Source: Bin94 sp965215535 | Lineage (GTDB): Bacteria > Gemmatimonadota > Gemmatimonadetes > Longimicrobiales > Gaopeijiaceae | Length of the DNA: 64,000 nucleotides | Direction: 5' to 3' | NCBI GenBank assembly: GCA_965215535.1 | Contig: OZ244063.1 | Location: 1,302,001 to 1,366,000, forward strand | In this document: positions 62,813 through 64,000 of the stretch, piece by piece | Position numbering within the stretch: the stretch's first letter is position 1 | Layout of the letters: every line of letters begins with the position of its first letter | Made by a program: the position numbers and the translations under genes | Notes under the pieces: generated by a model | Database searches by the model: none | What the model was told of the DNA's origin: nothing | Seen by the model: the letters and a program-made list of their open reading frames with translations, nothing else

Positions 62813-63349
62813 ATGCGAACCATACAGAGACTCGCGCTTCTTCTGCCCTTCCTTCTGCTGACGGGAACCCTGGCCGAGGGGCAGACGACCGACTCCGAGG
62901 CAGCCTATCTGCGGGCGGCGGCCGACCATTTCGGCATTCCCGCGAGCGAGGTGGCGGTGCTGACCCGCTGGGACATGACGGTGGGCGAAATCCCGGTCGT
63001 TCTCTTTATCGCCCGGCGCGCAGGCGTCTCTCCCGACGTTGTGGTGGCGAAGCGGCGGCAGGGAACCGCCTGGATGGCGATCGCGGCCACCTATTCCATG
63101 CATGCGGGCGACTTTCATGTGCAGGTTGGCGACGCACCGGCGACCCTGGCCAATGCCTATGCGAACTTCAACCGGCGGCCGGTTGCGGAGTGGCACGCCA
63201 TTTCCCTGACCGACGACGAGGTGCTGACCCTGGTCAATCTCGGCTTCTTGGCGCGTTTTCTCGGCGTGTCGCCCGAGGCAGTGGCTGCCGAGCTGGATCG
63301 CGGCCACTCTGTCGTGGCTGCCTTCGAGAGCCTGCGCGGTCCCCGGTGA
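62813..63349 (+). CDS. Exported protein of unknown function
   Basis: 178 aa. Signal peptide MRTIQRLALLLPFLLLTGTLA. The mature part is mostly helical (YLRAAADHFGIPASEVAVL, VVLFIARRAGVSPDVVVAKR, GFLARFLGVSPEAVAAELDR), with repeated GI/GVSP-V pairs suggesting short helical repeats. No family recognised. ATG 62813 is the start. Confidence 0.65.
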   Translation: MRTIQRLALLLPFLLLTGTLAEGQTTDSEAAYLRAAADHFGIPASEVAVLTRWDMTVGEIPVVLFIARRAGVSPDVVVAKRRQGTAWMAIAATYSMHAGDFHVQVGDAPATLANAYANFNRRPVAEWHAISLTDDEVLTLVNLGFLARFLGVSPEAVAAELDRGHSVVAAFESLRGPR

Positions 63350-63371
63350 GCCCCGAATCCCCCATGATTGC

Positions 63372-64000
63372 ATGAGCGCACACTCCCCCGACCGCAGCGA
63401 TTCTCCGCGCCTCGTTCCCCTCAATCCCGGACCCCTGCCCGCGCGCGCCACCATGATCGAGCGGGCCGCCGCCTTCTACCGCGAGGTCGCCGCCCGTCGC
63501 ACCGTTCGCGACTTCAGCGACCGTCCGGTGCCCCTAGATGTCATTCGCGATTGCATTCGCGCAGCCGGCACCGCCCCCAATGGCGCCAACCGGCAGCCCT
63601 GGCACTTTGTGGTGGTCTCCGATCCCCGGGTCAAGGCGCAGATCCGGAAGGGAGCCGAGGCCGAGGAGCGCGCCTTTTACCAGGGAGGGGCGCCGCAGGA
63701 GTGGCTCGATGCCCTGGCGCATCTGGGCACCGACGAGCACAAACCCTTTCTGGAGACGGCACCGCATCTGATTGTGATCTTCGCGGAGCGCTTTGCAGTC
63801 GATGCCGGGGAGAAGCGCATTCGCAACTACTATGTTCAGGAAAGCGTGGGGATTGCGACCGGCATTCTGATTACGGCGCTTCACCATGCGGGACTGGCGA
63901 CCCTGACCCACACGCCCTCGCCGATGAACTTCCTGAACCGGATCCTCGGACGCCCCGCCAACGAGCGGCCCTTCCTGATTCTGGTGACCGGTCATGCGGC
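63372..64000 (+). CDS. Nitroreductase-family flavoprotein, iodotyrosine-deiodinase-like, 3'-truncated by window edge
   Basis: 209 codons visible. FMN-binding sequences are RRTVRDFSDRPV, AAGTAPNGANRQPWHF and the later GLATLTHTPSPM. Residues aligned with the substrate-clamping Glu-Tyr-Lys of human iodotyrosine deiodinase are present with identical spacing (Glu99, Tyr103, Lys124). This supports reductive dehalogenation of halotyrosines or similar amino-acid substrates. The stop lies outside the window. Confidence 0.85.
   Translation, partial: MSAHSPDRSDSPRLVPLNPGPLPARATMIERAAAFYREVAARRTVRDFSDRPVPLDVIRDCIRAAGTAPNGANRQPWHFVVVSDPRVKAQIRKGAEAEERAFYQGGAPQEWLDALAHLGTDEHKPFLETAPHLIVIFAERFAVDAGEKRIRNYYVQESVGIATGILITALHHAGLATLTHTPSPMNFLNRILGRPANERPFLILVTGHA

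Overview
This is a GC-rich bacterial chromosome segment of about 64 kb, densely coded on both strands. No rRNA is present, so taxonomy is inferred. Form I CO dehydrogenase, TamB, Tat-exported Gfo/Idh/MocA and DUF1080 proteins, an S9 peptidase, 6-bladed beta-propeller lipoproteins and an FN3 autotransporter suggest a diderm, possibly Gemmatimonadota. That label is a moderate-confidence guess.

Layout. 1-5.3 kb: 3'-truncated accA, then exported carbohydrate and glycan genes (Gfo/Idh/MocA oxidoreductase, double-DUF1080 lipoprotein, glycosylasparaginase-like hydrolase). 5.6-7.8 kb: an AAA/DUF4143 ATPase between near-identical 17-bp direct repeats, and a TM2 protein. 8.2-17.1 kb: a nine-gene minus-strand directon, frdABCD-coxE-coxG-coxM-coxS-coxL, joining a four-subunit fumarate reductase/succinate dehydrogenase to a CO dehydrogenase with the form I active-site loop. 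17.4-22.2 kb: divergent from frdA, an operon of a GltD-like flavoprotein/ferredoxin and a two-subunit 2-oxoacid:ferredoxin oxidoreductase, with stop/start overlaps. 22.2-24.1 kb: two tandem HNH proteins, one intact and one lacking both HNH histidines. 24.5-33 kb: two giant cell-surface genes, the second lacking a proper 5' end. 33-37 kb: an AT-rich repeat island and uvrA, the latter bracketed by a 49-bp inverted repeat.

37-46.6 kb: tamB, divergent from the housekeeping cluster ffh-rpsP-rimM-trmD-rplS-rnhB and a tRNA-Lys. 46.6-57.3 kb: S9 peptidase, permease/USP fusion, frameshifted propeller lipoprotein, manA, second tRNA-Lys, persulfide dioxygenase-rhodanese fusion, exported rhodanese and aquaporin. 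57.4-64 kb: DUF481 outer-membrane protein, RNase P RNA, propeller lipoprotein, tRNA-Arg, TerC, a beta-barrel protein, an exported unknown, and a 3'-truncated nitroreductase carrying the iodotyrosine-deiodinase substrate triad.

The 8-22 kb block suggests an aerobic or microaerobic heterotroph that can draw electrons from CO and run succinate/fumarate and 2-oxoacid/ferredoxin chemistry. The less usual material is the HNH pair, the repeat-flanked ATPase and the repeat island beside the broken surface gene.
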